Part shown: positions 57,301 through 62,533 of the stretch, in pieces
How the letters are laid out: every line of letters begins with the position of its first letter
How positions within the stretch are numbered: the first letter of the stretch is position 1
Origin: Bubalus kerabau
Lineage: Eukaryota; Chordata; Mammalia; Artiodactyla; Bovidae
Direction of reading: 5' to 3'
Length of the DNA stretch: 64,000 bases
Assembly: GCF_029407905.1 (NCBI RefSeq)
Contig: NC_073624.1
Location: 7,204,501 to 7,268,500 of the forward strand
The notes under the pieces: model-generated
What the model was told of the DNA's origin: nothing
Databases searched by the model: none
Seen by the model: only the letters and a program-made list of their open reading frames with translations
Program-made: the position numbers and the translations under genes

Positions 57301-59603
57301 CTCCTCCAAAGATCCTTGCTGCCCAACCCACCATCACCATGGGGATACACAGGGAGTCACAGGCACTGAGGAGAAATTCTGAGAAGGCCTCCAAGGTGTC
57401 TTCTTTCTCAGCACTGGGAGCTGTGAATGGATTCTCCTGGGCTGAAGGCTCCCTCTGGAATTCCATAGCCAGCCTGAGAAATAAATATGAGTATATTTAC
57501 TACTGTCTATGCAACAAGGTCAGATTCATCCTCTTAGAGGGATTTCTGAGTTCAGGGCTCAGGGCAAGCATCCCCACCAGCAGACCTGGAGAAAACTCCG
57601 GAGGCCTCAGTGAGGGAGAACCTGGTCTTGGGCACCCCCCTCCAGCTTCGAGCTCCCTGCCCTCTCTCCCATAACAAGTGACACTCCACCCGACTATATG
57701 CGTTAATACTTCCCTCAACATACCATGCTGTCTGTTGCTTCACATCTCTTTGCCTTTATGTGTGCTGCTCTCTCTGTTTGGAAGCCTTCCCCAGGTTTGT
57801 GACAATGTAACGAATTGCACACACATACACAAAATTGTCTCTGTTCCCAAGAAACTGTGAGCTCCTTTTAGGCAAGAGCTGATTTGAGTTATCTTTCTAC
57901 TTTCACTATCTAGCATCAGGGCTGGCACACAGTAGGTTCAACAAATGTTTGTTGATGAGAACTGAATTAATCCAACAAGCAGTCAGTGAACACATGGAGA
58001 GCTAGGTTACTTGGGATGAGGCACAAAGCTGAATGAGATACAACTTCATTGCACAGCAACAAAAACTTCACTAGAAGGGAACCTTTAGAGACCTCCTCCA
58101 CATACTCACTCCAAACTCACAAACATCCCTGTTCTCCACCCTAGCCAAAGTCCTCTCACTATGCAGCAAAGCATCAGAAATCAAGTGTTGCTTCTAGAAC
58201 TTCACCCTTTGTCCATTACTCTCTGTACCCACCCTCCATACTACTACCTCATCAGATCGTAAAGAGCTCCTCACCTGCAGGCATTTCTAAATCCCTCCAG
58301 AGTGTTCAAGAGGAACTTCCCTCTTCGAAGAATGGCCCTCTCCGAATTTCTGTTGGAGGCATGGCCCTGAAGTGAGAAGGAAAGAGGGAAACTACTAGTC
58401 AAGTACATACTCTGTATTCCAGTCTTTGCTTAGAGGACTACAGACCTCTTCCTCCCGCACTGGAGTCTGGCATTCCCACACACCTAACACTTCCCAGGGG
58501 GTCTTATGGATATCCTCAAAAATTCAGACATCTAGTAGCTCCTTTAAAAAAATGGTACAAAGGGGAACCTTAACCTCTTGTCTGCCCATGAAGCACAGGA
58601 CTGGTTCTTGTTCTATTATACCTAGAAAGCTGTCACAGGCTAGTCGACATTAGCCTCACTGGCTGTAACACCCATATTAGTTGCTCCAAAACACACAAAT
58701 TCCCCCACCGTATCATGTGCAAAGAGCTTAGTTTCCAAAGTTAATCTAGAAGACATAAAGCACTCATATTAATAATATTTCCTCTGATATTTTAAGCCTG
58801 CTGCTGCTGCTAAGTCACTTCAGTCGTGTCCAACTCTGTGCGACCCCAGAGACGGCAGCCCACCAGGCTCCCCCGTCCTTGGGATTCTCCAGGCAAGAAC
58901 ACTGGAGTGGGTTACCATTACCTTCTCCAATGCATGAAAGTGAAAAGTGAAAGGGAAGTCGCTCAGTCGTGTCCGACTCTTCGCGACCCCATGGACTGCA
59001 GCCCACCAGGCTCCTCCATCCATGGGATTTTCCAGGCAAGAGTACTGGAGTGGGGTGTCATCGCCTTCTCCGATTGGACCACTAAAAGCTAACAATTATG
59101 ACACACTGCACACTCGTCAGATTCTAAGATTCTAGTGAATCCAGCCTTAAATAATTTTGTGAGCATGTTTACCGTACCCACTTGGATGATATAAAAGACA
59201 AAGCATACAGTAGGCCCTGGGATTTACTACCCAAACTCAGGTCCTTGCTAGCTTTGGACCTAAGAGAAAAACTGCTTAACCCCTGTGGCTTTGGTTTCCT
59301 AATGAGGATAACAATTATTAAGCCTCAGAGCTCTGCAGTTATGGTAAAAAAAAATAACATCTTGTTGTAGGTGTGTGTGCATGAGAAAAAGCTACAAAGT
59401 GGCATATAAAGATAATGCAATGTACTAATTATCTTCTAAAAACACAGAACAGCATGATCTCCAGAAGCAGCAGCTGCTGTGCACTGACCAGGGGCCTCCA
59501 GTTCAGCGGCGTCTGGGACAGATCTGCACACCGGCTCAGCATGGCTTTGACCAAGCCCTGCAGCTCCTTGTACAGCACAGGCAGCGCACTCTGATGATCC
59601 TTC
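24045..59603 (-). CDS. MEI1: MEI1, partial gene: last 20 coding exons
   Basis: MEI1 (meiosis inhibitor protein 1) is a large helical-repeat protein, related to plant PRD1, needed for SPO11-dependent meiotic double-strand breaks and hence synapsis and fertility. Twenty exons on the minus strand link in consistent intron phase from 59,603 to the stop at 24,047-24,045, giving about 844 codons. Human MEI1 is about 1,274 residues, so roughly the first 430 lie beyond the window. The product is rich in amphipathic Leu-heavy helices typical of armadillo/HEAT-like folds (for example LLLRLFLLHPELMRR, LLVQKDPLLSHACVGCLEAL). No enzymatic motif is seen. The encoded end, CLGEVSVSLSHIRD, agrees with my recollection of the human C-terminus. 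No frameshift or stop is seen in the chain. Gene identity rests on recall plus the conserved gene order; boundaries rest on splice signals. Confidence 0.9.
24888..25000 (-). CDS. MEI1: MEI1 penultimate coding exon
   Basis: Acceptor CTCCAG|GTC precedes VQSMGLLTDHSMAQTLQASL, then ESLSPRASLAQPPLQDM and CT of a split Leu. The donor is the weak CT|GTATCC at 24,887-24,886. The frame stays open for 40 more codons to a much stronger donor, CAA|GTAAGG, at 24,766-24,765. That donor is out of phase with the terminal exon, so I take the weaker site as the main one. Confidence 0.85.
25200..25328 (-). CDS. MEI1: MEI1 coding exon (FVRFRSSS...)
   Basis: Acceptor GGCCCAG|TTT and consensus donor CAG|GTGAGT enclose 43 codons: FVRFRSSSILSQEVGHVLQG, AASTDLSTLPGSTLQALHGF, FLQ. 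Phase 0 at both ends. Confidence 0.93.
25760..26830 (+). mobile_element. BovB (RTE) LINE fragment, 3' third
   Basis: Encodes part of an RTE reverse transcriptase: the SPCLFNFYAEYIM segment, the catalytic-site motif YADDTTLMAES, and a C-terminal region. The segment from 25,946 is open for 183 codons through the YADD box, then degraded. The 3' end has the BovB ending (caaagagtcaggcacaactg). It is an insertion in a MEI1 intron, antisense to the gene, and a decayed genomic copy. Confidence 0.93.
26880..27187 (+). mobile_element. Long tRNA-derived SINE (CHR-type)
   Basis: tRNA-like head (ggacttccctgttggctcac; ggttcgatcactggtctggg) followed by the long unrelated body (catgccgtggagcaactaag; gctcgctgcaactagagtaa) and an (aac)n-like tail. 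It lies about 50 bases after the BovB fragment. Confidence 0.88.
27644..27750 (-). CDS. MEI1: MEI1 coding exon (LHVACQPW...)
   Basis: Acceptor CCTATAG|CC and consensus donor CTG|GTAAGT enclose the split Ala and 35 codons: LHVACQPWNRFLMFTLLEAG then ENSFLKPEILRLMTL. Confidence 0.94.
28104..28205 (+). mobile_element. tRNA-derived SINE (short)
   Basis: Head ggagctccctggtggcctgg, B-box-like ggttcaatccctggtcgggg, ending in an A-run (gccaaaaaaaatg). Confidence 0.8.
28324..28405 (-). CDS. MEI1: MEI1 coding exon (KDPLLSHA...)
   Basis: Acceptor TTTGCAG|AAG after a strong pyrimidine tract, donor GTCG|GTACAA; 27 codons plus one base: KDPLLSHACVGCLEALLDYV then HARSPDV. The extra G joins CC of the next exon to make Ala. 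Confidence 0.93.
28987..29478 (+). mobile_element. MaLR/MLT1-like solitary LTR nested in L1
   Basis: Starts tgttgtaggcagaattttaa, contains a tatatggcaaaagggag block and a segment like cagccttgtgagactcttaa, and ends cagcaacagaaaactaatat. The arrangement resembles MLT1-type LTRs; the exact family is not certain. It interrupts the L1 reading. Confidence 0.6.
29613..29814 (-). mobile_element. Bov-tA SINE
   Basis: Reversed Bov-tA: gttgttagtcgctcagtcat at the left, gggatcttcccgacccagag in the body, and the reversed head ending gagccactagggaag. It is inserted in the L1 fragment. Confidence 0.9.
30783..31050 (-). mobile_element. Bov-A2 SINE with target-site duplication
   Basis: Both monomers are present, with caggagaggcac repeated on each side of the element. 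The first monomer reads cagtcgtgtctgactctctg. Confidence 0.93.
31518..31693 (-). CDS. MEI1: MEI1 coding exon (AILRFLWT...)
   Basis: Acceptor CTTTCAG|CT and donor CAG|GTAAGG; split Ala then 58 codons: AILRFLWTALQQNFSSALVA, LLPSGAQSPPAPEDTVLAPL, GTSQVLSLVIGLQNLLVQ. A Pro-rich loop separates two helical stretches. Confidence 0.94.
31886..31967 (-). CDS. MEI1: MEI1 coding exon (VHQTLSVE...)
   Basis: Acceptor CTGCCAG|GTT and donor TCAG|GTGTGG; 27 codons plus one base: VHQTLSVELDQVLKALSVPK then KKAALLS. Confidence 0.92.
31968..34179 (-). other. MEI1: MEI1 intron, 2.2 kb
   Basis: No exon is seen. About 33,960-34,130 looks like a MIR (ggcaaggaaactgaagctca), and 33,640-33,950 like an L2 fragment. 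Confidence 0.5.
34180..34340 (-). CDS. MEI1: MEI1 coding exon (AAVLLSST...)
   Basis: Acceptor CTCTGCAG|CC and donor CAG|GTTAGT; split Ala plus 53 codons: AAVLLSSTALIELLEKMLAL, TWAEEGSPRTGLLCSAWLLT, ASLSAQQHKGSLQ. Confidence 0.94.
34624..34734 (-). CDS. MEI1: MEI1 coding exon (SKLCGTCS...)
   Basis: Acceptor CTTGCAG|TG and donor AGAG|GTACTG; 36 whole codons: SKLCGTCSPADSDILQPSFN then FLYCSLHQTTLGSQRR. The two leading bases complete a Val with the previous exon. Confidence 0.93.
34735..36682 (-). other. MEI1: MEI1 intron, 1.9 kb
   Basis: Contains L2-like sequence near 35,150-35,560, a MIR-like patch near 36,070-36,270 and an LTR-like 3' end near 36,300-36,530 with an AATAAA (gccctgaaataaaccttctt). 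No exon was found. Confidence 0.5.
36300..36530 (+). mobile_element. LTR-like fragment ending in a poly(A) signal
   Basis: Wording such as gccttttaaaaatgc-like and ccttcggggagtctggggtt followed by gaaataaacc resembles the 3' end of an ERV/MER-type LTR. The 5' limit is unclear and the family is not assigned. Confidence 0.35.
36683..36787 (-). CDS. MEI1: MEI1 coding exon (SGNLPLLL...)
   Basis: Acceptor CTAACAG|CC and donor CAAG|GTGCTC; split Ala, 34 codons, then one base: SGNLPLLLNLLSLVQLRNES then EQELDSMAMKLLHQ. Confidence 0.93.
36955..37130 (+). mobile_element. MIR SINE fragment
   Basis: Typical MIR core wording: attttacagttaagaaaact, gaggcccagagaggctaaat, followed by aggacttgaacccaaatctg. 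Confidence 0.7.
37256..38893 (+). mobile_element. BovB (RTE) LINE copy A, 1.6 kb
   Basis: Begins gatattaagaagaggtggca, covers the RT fingers/palm region including FRKGRGTRDQIANN, FIDYAKAFDCVDHNK, VRQGCILSPCLFNFYAEYIM and YADD (around 38,104-38,115), and ends actgagcgactgaactgaac. Two breaks are visible: a TAG right after ...EEAQAGI (38,071-38,073), and a frame change near 38,290, where the 3' frame continues from 38,258. It is antisense to MEI1, between exons 36,787 and 39,573. It is near-identical to copy B at 45,949-47,458. Confidence 0.95.
38894..39572 (-). other. MEI1: MEI1 intron with CA microsatellite
   Basis: No mobile element is clear here. The stretch holds the (CA)n repeat at 39,343-39,379 and otherwise unique-looking sequence. 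Confidence 0.5.
39343..39379. repeat. (CA)n microsatellite
   Basis: About 18 uninterrupted CA units; likely length-polymorphic. Confidence 0.95.
39573..39738 (-). CDS. MEI1: MEI1 coding exon (DLICSSPM...)
   Basis: Acceptor TGCTCAG|GAC and donor GGAG|GTCAGC; 55 codons plus one base: DLICSSPMDIARKVLIVLKT, FLRRNEDVQVGGLIRGHFLM, ILQHLLVEHGSSPSG. An ATG inside is not a start. Confidence 0.94.
39996..40193 (+). mobile_element. Bov-tA SINE
   Basis: Head ccctggtggctcagatggta, body gaagatcccctggagaagga, tail gtcaaacatgactgagtcac. Confidence 0.9.
41083..41208 (-). mobile_element. tRNA-derived SINE (reversed)
   Basis: Reversed head at the right, ccactggactgccagggaat; left end ttttttggccacaccacatg. 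Confidence 0.8.
41578..41712 (+). mobile_element. Truncated Bov-tA SINE
   Basis: Lacks the tRNA head and has an internal gap in the tail (gaggagcttgtccatggggt). Present: ttgggaagatcccctggagt, then gttgcaaagagttggacaca. Confidence 0.85.
42508..42661 (-). mobile_element. tRNA-derived SINE (reversed)
   Basis: Contains tgttgtggcttagttgtcag, gggttcaaacctgcgtccct and the reversed head ggactacaagggaaggccc. Confidence 0.75.
44419..44694 (-). CDS. MEI1: MEI1 coding exon, 276 bases (largest in window)
   Basis: Acceptor CCTCCAG|GCT and donor GCTA|GTAGGT; 92 whole codons. It includes AVVGAIRKFLEDTPDLHRVY, THHPLLLRLFLLHPELMRRF, GHCVLELWFSWEERSCEELD and PASVAALFHILRSSPSILLI. The donor's last exon base is A, and the site GTAGGT is followed by a second GT (G|GTGACC) that would shift phase, so the first is preferred. 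Repeated hydrophobic helices fit an armadillo/HEAT-like fold. Confidence 0.93.
45240..45945 (-). mobile_element. L1 ORF2 3'-region fragment, interrupted by a SINE
   Basis: Reversed L1 wording: catccattttgagttcattt, ctatttattaaaaaggcagt, and translated ORF2 C-terminal wording (KLILKFIWKCKGPKV) on the minus strand near 45,760-45,830. It is interrupted at 45,489-45,612 and cut at 45,949 by BovB copy B. Confidence 0.85.
45489..45612 (-). mobile_element. tRNA-derived SINE with target-site duplication
   Basis: The direct repeat tatgggtttatttt occurs immediately before and after the element, inside the L1 fragment. The reversed head reads ccactgaacagacagggaat. Confidence 0.85.
45949..47458 (-). mobile_element. 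BovB (RTE) LINE copy B, 1.5 kb
   Basis: Reverse orientation of copy A. It starts, in BovB sense, at cctggaatgtgaagtcaagt (47,458) and ends gagcaactgaactgaactga (45,949). The 145-residue RT segment at 46,754-47,191 is identical to that of copy A, including the stop after ...EEAQAGI and the later frame change. It is missing about 100 bases of 5' sequence relative to copy A, and differs by a 9-base gap (ETV) and a few substitutions. It lies in a MEI1 intron in the gene's sense direction. Confidence 0.95.
47518..47684 (+). mobile_element. Bov-tA SINE with shortened tail
   Basis: Head gggcttcccttgtggctcag preceded by a partial head copy (ggtttccctgatagctcagg, 47,497-47,516); body ggaaagatcccctggagaag; tail with an internal deletion, ending gtcggacacgactgaggga. 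Confidence 0.88.
47978..48085 (-). mobile_element. tRNA-derived SINE (reversed)
   Basis: Contains tagggatcaaacccatgccc and the reversed head ccactggactttgggggaag. Confidence 0.75.
48323..48470 (-). CDS. MEI1: MEI1 coding exon (FVSKTKLF...)
   Basis: Acceptor TTGACAG|G and donor GAG|GTATGG; 49 codons after the split Arg: FVSKTKLFMAVQSFLLSLQD, QGERPPLVVFRASIYLLAIC, QDKDGALDE. Confidence 0.94.
49083..51010 (+). mobile_element. L1 ORF2/3'UTR fragment split by a BovB insertion
   Basis: L1 wording at 49,083-49,720 (caaatggcactgggaaaatt; acccctatacaaaa-type text) resumes at about 50,268 (aaaaccacaatgcaaaaacc; ggaaaacagttcgcaagttc) and ends aattttttaaaagc near 51,010. The BovB fragment in between makes this a nested insertion. 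Confidence 0.85.
49728..50268 (+). mobile_element. BovB 3' fragment nested in L1
   Basis: Starts inside the RT 3' region (aaaagacacttgctccttgg; decoded VMYGFESWTIKKSECQRIDA on the plus strand) and ends gagcaactggactgaacaga. Its 5' truncation and plus orientation are clear; the frame breaks soon after 50,013. Confidence 0.9.
51359..51527 (-). CDS. MEI1: MEI1 coding exon (LSAVSELL...)
   Basis: Acceptor CTCCCCAG|AG and donor GACAG|GTCAGT; split Glu, 55 codons, split Arg: LSAVSELLQHGLPQISSRGP, ESLALLSDRQYVEEAVRQRQ, YCILLLFYLAYIHED. Confidence 0.94.
51528..53204 (-). other. MEI1: MEI1 intron, 1.7 kb
   Basis: I see no clear mobile element or exon; the sequence is unique-looking, with a MIR-like patch near 51,740-51,850 (ctattctaggccaggctatg). 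Confidence 0.5.
53205..53302 (-). CDS. MEI1: MEI1 coding exon (HSALNQVC...)
   Basis: Acceptor CCACTAAG|T after a long pyrimidine run, and donor GAAG|GTAAGA. It encodes HSALNQVCSSFLYYMCISLF then SAPEKSGPPSQE. Two other AGs downstream (53,295 and 53,284 side) were possible; the chosen one is the only one in phase with the previous exon (AG+T = Ser). Confidence 0.9.
54305..54365 (-). CDS. MEI1: MEI1 coding exon, 61 bases (smallest internal)
   Basis: Acceptor TCGCAAG|CT and donor TGAG|GTATGT; split Ala, 19 codons (ASSFIRLALELKARFCSGL), split Ser. The AAG acceptor is less common than CAG, but phase fits on both sides. Confidence 0.88.
55155..55266 (-). CDS. MEI1: MEI1 coding exon (RYWEQATH...)
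   Basis: Acceptor CTTTGCAG|AGG and donor CTTG|GTAGGC; 37 codons plus one base: RYWEQATHPAVMEVFLSVLH then SLFVIVPHMKEKFSKKL. Confidence 0.94.
56438..56560 (-). mobile_element. Single Bov-A monomer
   Basis: Reads cttagtcactcagtcatgtc, cagcccaccaggctcctctg, agagtgggttgccatttt; only one monomer, without a tRNA head. Confidence 0.8.
56727..57091 (+). mobile_element. BovB 3' fragment
   Basis: 5'-truncated BovB from gccaaagaattgatgctttt to the characteristic end gcgactgaactgaactgaaa. It carries internal deletions compared with the longer copies. Confidence 0.9.
57332..57473 (-). CDS. MEI1: MEI1 coding exon (LAMEFQRE...)
   Basis: Acceptor TTTCTCAG|G; split Arg, then LAMEFQREPSAQENPFTAPS, AEKEDTLEAFSEFLLSACDS, LCIPMVM. 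Donor ATG|GTGGGT at 57,331-57,330 is preferred. An alternative two codons earlier, ATG|GTGATG at 57,337-57,336, keeps the frame and would drop Val-Met. The central segment is polar and probably a loop. Confidence 0.9.
57474..58274 (-). other. MEI1: MEI1 intron, 0.8 kb
   Basis: 57,650-57,960 looks like a reversed MIR/L2 remnant (ctggcacacagtaggttcaa). Nothing else is recognised. Confidence 0.5.
58275..58366 (-). CDS. MEI1: MEI1 coding exon (GHASNRNS...)
   Basis: Acceptor CACTTCAG|GGC after a strong pyrimidine tract, and donor GCAG|GTGAGG; 30 codons plus AG: GHASNRNSERAILRRGKFLL then NTLEGFRNAC. Confidence 0.93.
58798..59072 (-). mobile_element. Bov-A2 SINE
   Basis: Begins ctgctgctgctgctaagtca; contains two Bov-A monomers and ends ggggtgtcatcgccttctcc. 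Little diverged. Confidence 0.93.
59444..59603 (-). CDS. MEI1: MEI1 coding exon (KDHQSALP...), most 5' in window
   Basis: Acceptor GCATGCAG|G, then KDHQSALPVLYKELQGLVKA, MLSRCADLSQTPLNWRPLVS, AQQLLLLEIMLFC. The donor is uncertain. Phase 0 is needed, and the in-phase choices are TGT|GTTTTT at 59,443 (weak) or CTG|GTCAGT near 59,490, which would drop the Leu-rich last 15 residues. I favour the longer exon because the Leu-rich segment looks coding. The exon itself is clear. Confidence 0.8.
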
Positions 59604-59938
59604 CTGCATGCAGGGAGACAAAGGTAGGCCTATGGTGAGGTCAGGGTACCCCAAGATAGCCCCAGGTTCTCAGGCAATGAGGGGGCATATGGTGGATCCG
59701 AACTTGGGTCCAGGAACTGATCTGACAAAAATCCCAGGTCCAGCACTTGTCTGCTGTGTGACTTTATGCACATTCCTCATCCTCTCCAGCTCTCAGTTTC
59801 CTCATCTAGTAAGTGAAAGGTAACAGTACTGTCCTCATAGAATTATGCTGAGGACCAAATTGGATAATGTATGCAAAGAACTCAGGACAGTGCTTACTAG
59901 ATAGTAAGTCCTTATAAATGACAGCTATGACTATGACT

Positions 59939-60155
59939 GGGCTTCCCAGGTGGCGCCAGTGGTAAAGAACCCACTTGCCAATACAGGAGATGTAAGAGAT
60001 GTGGATTCAATCCCTAGGTAGGGAAGATCCCCTGGAGGAGGGCATGGCAACCCACTCCAGTATTCTTGTCTGGAGAATCCCCACGGACACAGGAGCCTGG
60101 CAGGCTACAGTCCATAGGGTTGCATAGAGTCACACACGACTGAAGTGACTTAGCA
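59939..60155 (+). mobile_element. Bov-tA SINE
   Basis: Head gggcttcccaggtggcgcca, body gaagatcccctggaggaggg, tail gtcacacacgactgaagtga. Confidence 0.9.
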
Positions 60156-60317
60156 CACATGCATGCACGCATATGACTATGGTTATTGTCATTAAGGATA
60201 CAGAGGGTTTTCTTACTGAAAAAGACCTCCCAATTAAAGAAGTACTACCTAGAACAGAAGGTGTATCAAGAGATGTATATGGCCACTGTTCTCAAATAAC
60301 TGATAAGCTCTCTTATT

Positions 60318-60575
60318 TTTTCAATTAATTTCTTTTAATTGGAGGATAATTACTATACAATATCATCTGAGTGAACTCCGGGAGTTGGTGAGGGACAGGG
60401 AGGCCTGGTGTGCTGCGATTCATGGGGTCGCAAAGAGTCAGACACGACCGAGCGACTGATCTGATCTGATCATGATGGTTTTTGCCATACACCAAAATGA
60501 ATCGGCCACAGGTATACATGTGTCCCCTCATCCTGAACCCCCCTCCCTCTTCCCTCCCCACCCTATCCCAAGCTC
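60318..60575 (-). mobile_element. L1 3'UTR fragment with nested BovB tail
   Basis: Reversed ruminant L1 3' wording (taattggaggataattacta; gccatacaccaaaatgaatc; ggtatacatgtgtcccctca) is split by a 3' BovB piece. Confidence 0.75.
60361..60470 (+). mobile_element. BovB 3'-end insertion (about 110 bases)
   Basis: Reads gagtgaactccgggagttgg, gattcatggggtcgcaaaga, cgaccgagcgactgatctga. The short atcat repeat on both sides may be a target-site duplication. It is inserted in the L1 3'UTR fragment. Confidence 0.8.
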
Positions 60576-61103
60576 TCTTAGAGAAGAGAAATCAAATTTG
60601 ATTTCTGCTACCTTGATGAGGAAAATCATGATCAATAGGTAAATGTTATCAAGGACCCAGATTTTATTTAAGGAATGAATATAAGGAAGAACTTTCTAAG
60701 AGTCAAAACGCTATAGAGGCACACAACACTGTAAATTAACTATACGTCAATAAAATTTTTTTAGAGCTGAAAAAAATCTCTATAGAGGTAGACAAGAGTA
60801 TCTAGGAGGAAGTGAGCTCTCTTGGAGATTATAAGCAGAGACTGGAAACTATGTTTGGAGACTCAATTAATATGAGAATGTGCAACAATGTGAAAAGTAA
60901 TACTTAGTGTCCATCTGAACTCTCATATTTGTATAGACTCAGAGGAGGCAAGAGTCATGATTAGTCTAAATGTGAGCTCCAAGAGGCCAGGGGCCAGTTC
61001 TGCCTTTTCACTTTACCTAACAGAACTAGATGCATTGTAAATTGATGCTAAATTAAAAAAAAAAAAAAGTTAAAGAAATGAAGGACTGACTACTTGACAG
61101 GGT

Positions 61104-61515
61104 ATAGTTTGCTGTATTGATTTCCTAGAAATGCTATGATAAGTTACCATAAACTGTGTTGCTTAAAACAACAGAAATTTATTCTCACATTCTGGGGGCT
61201 AGAAGTCTGCAGTCAAGGTGTCAGCCCCTCCAAAGGCTCTAGGAAGAATCCTACCTTGCTTCTTAGCTTCTGGTGGTTGCTGGCAATTCTTATCATTCCC
61301 TGGCTTATAGATGCATGATTCCAATTTCTGCCTCGGTCTTCACATGGCCCTCTGTGTGTGCCTGTGTCCAAACTCCCTTCTCCTTCTAAGGGCATCAGCC
61401 ACTGGATTCAGGAGCCCACACTGTATGGCCTCATCTTAACTCAATTGTATCTACAAAGGCCCTATTTCCAAACAAGGGCATGGATTTTAGAGGGATGCTA
61501 ATTCAACCCAATGCA
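61104..61515 (-). mobile_element. MLT1-type (MaLR) LTR
   Basis: Reversed MLT1 wording throughout: tgcttaaaacaacagaaatt, cttctggtggttgctggcaa, ggcctcatcttaactcaatt, atttccaaacaagggcatgg. It is an ancient LTR common to mammals. Confidence 0.85.
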
Positions 61516-61659
61516 GTAACTAAGAAGAAACCTATGTTAACCCTCATCTCTGGGCTGTTTTTGAACTCTGAGAGCAATCTGTTGGGCCTTCTAATTGCTC
61601 AGTTAACCGTATATAGTGAAGGCTTTATTTCCCCTTTCCCTTCTAGAAGCTCTTTCATT

Positions 61660-61845
61660 TTTTTCCCCCTTTTTAGACTTTATTTTTTACAACAGTTTTA
61701 GATTTACAGAAACAAATACAGTAGATAGTGCAGTGTTCCTATACTCCCCCAGCCCTACTGCAATTTCCCCTACTATTAACACACTGCATTAGTGTGGCAC
61801 ATCTGTTACAATTAGTGAACAATATTGAATGGAAGCTCTAACTTT
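61660..61845 (-). mobile_element. Old L1M-type 3' fragment
   Basis: Phrases acaacagttttagatttaca and taacacactgcattagtgtg resemble reversed L1M 3'UTR text, as at 18,255-18,495. Confidence 0.5.
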
Positions 61846-62357
61846 CTATCCTACATTGATAGCCAAGGTCTGGCTCTGCCATCTTTAAATTTTTTCAACA
61901 GTTCTCACTCCTCATTCCCTCTTCTGGTTGGGCTTCCCAGAGACCTTCTGAATCACTCCACCTCAGAGGGACCACCTCACTAAACATTCAGGAAAATTAA
62001 AGTCAAAAATAAAAGCATCTAAGGATTAATAACCTTATAATTAATAACCTTATATTAACTTTATAAATATAAACTTATATTAATAACCTTAATAACCTAA
62101 TAAGCTCCCTACCCATAATTCTCCATAATTCTGATCCAACCAGCTTTCTGGCTTCTTCAAGTACTACTTACCCTCACACAACCTGCTGGCCAGACTGACT
62201 ACTGTACCCTCAGTAATCCCTAAATTTTCCCACCTACATGTTTTGACCAATCCTAGTCCTTCCACAAATCTATCTCTCTCACCCCTTGTGTATGTATATG
62301 TTAGTATACATAATAAAATTAACATTTATAATGTTAATAATATAAGGTTATTAATCC

Positions 62358-62533
62358 TTTGTAACCCCTTGGACTGTAGCCACCAGGCTCCTCTGTCCAT
62401 GGGATTCTCCAGGCAAGAATACTGGAGTGGGTAGCCAGTCCCTTCTCCAGGGGATCTTCCCAACCCAGGGATCAAAACTGGGTTTCCTGCACTGCAGGCA
62501 GATTCTTTACCATCTGAGCCACCAGGGAAGCCC
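62358..62533 (-). mobile_element. Bov-tA SINE (reversed)
   Basis: Left end taaccccttggactgtagcc, body tctccaggggatcttcccaa, reversed head tctgagccaccagggaagcc. The outer BovB tail is truncated. Confidence 0.9.

Larger units (their letters stand above)
55267..57331 (-). other. MEI1: MEI1 intron, 2.1 kb
   Basis: Carries a single Bov-A monomer and a BovB 3' fragment (listed). 55,860-56,000 is AT-rich, possibly an old LINE remnant. No exon is seen. Confidence 0.55.
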
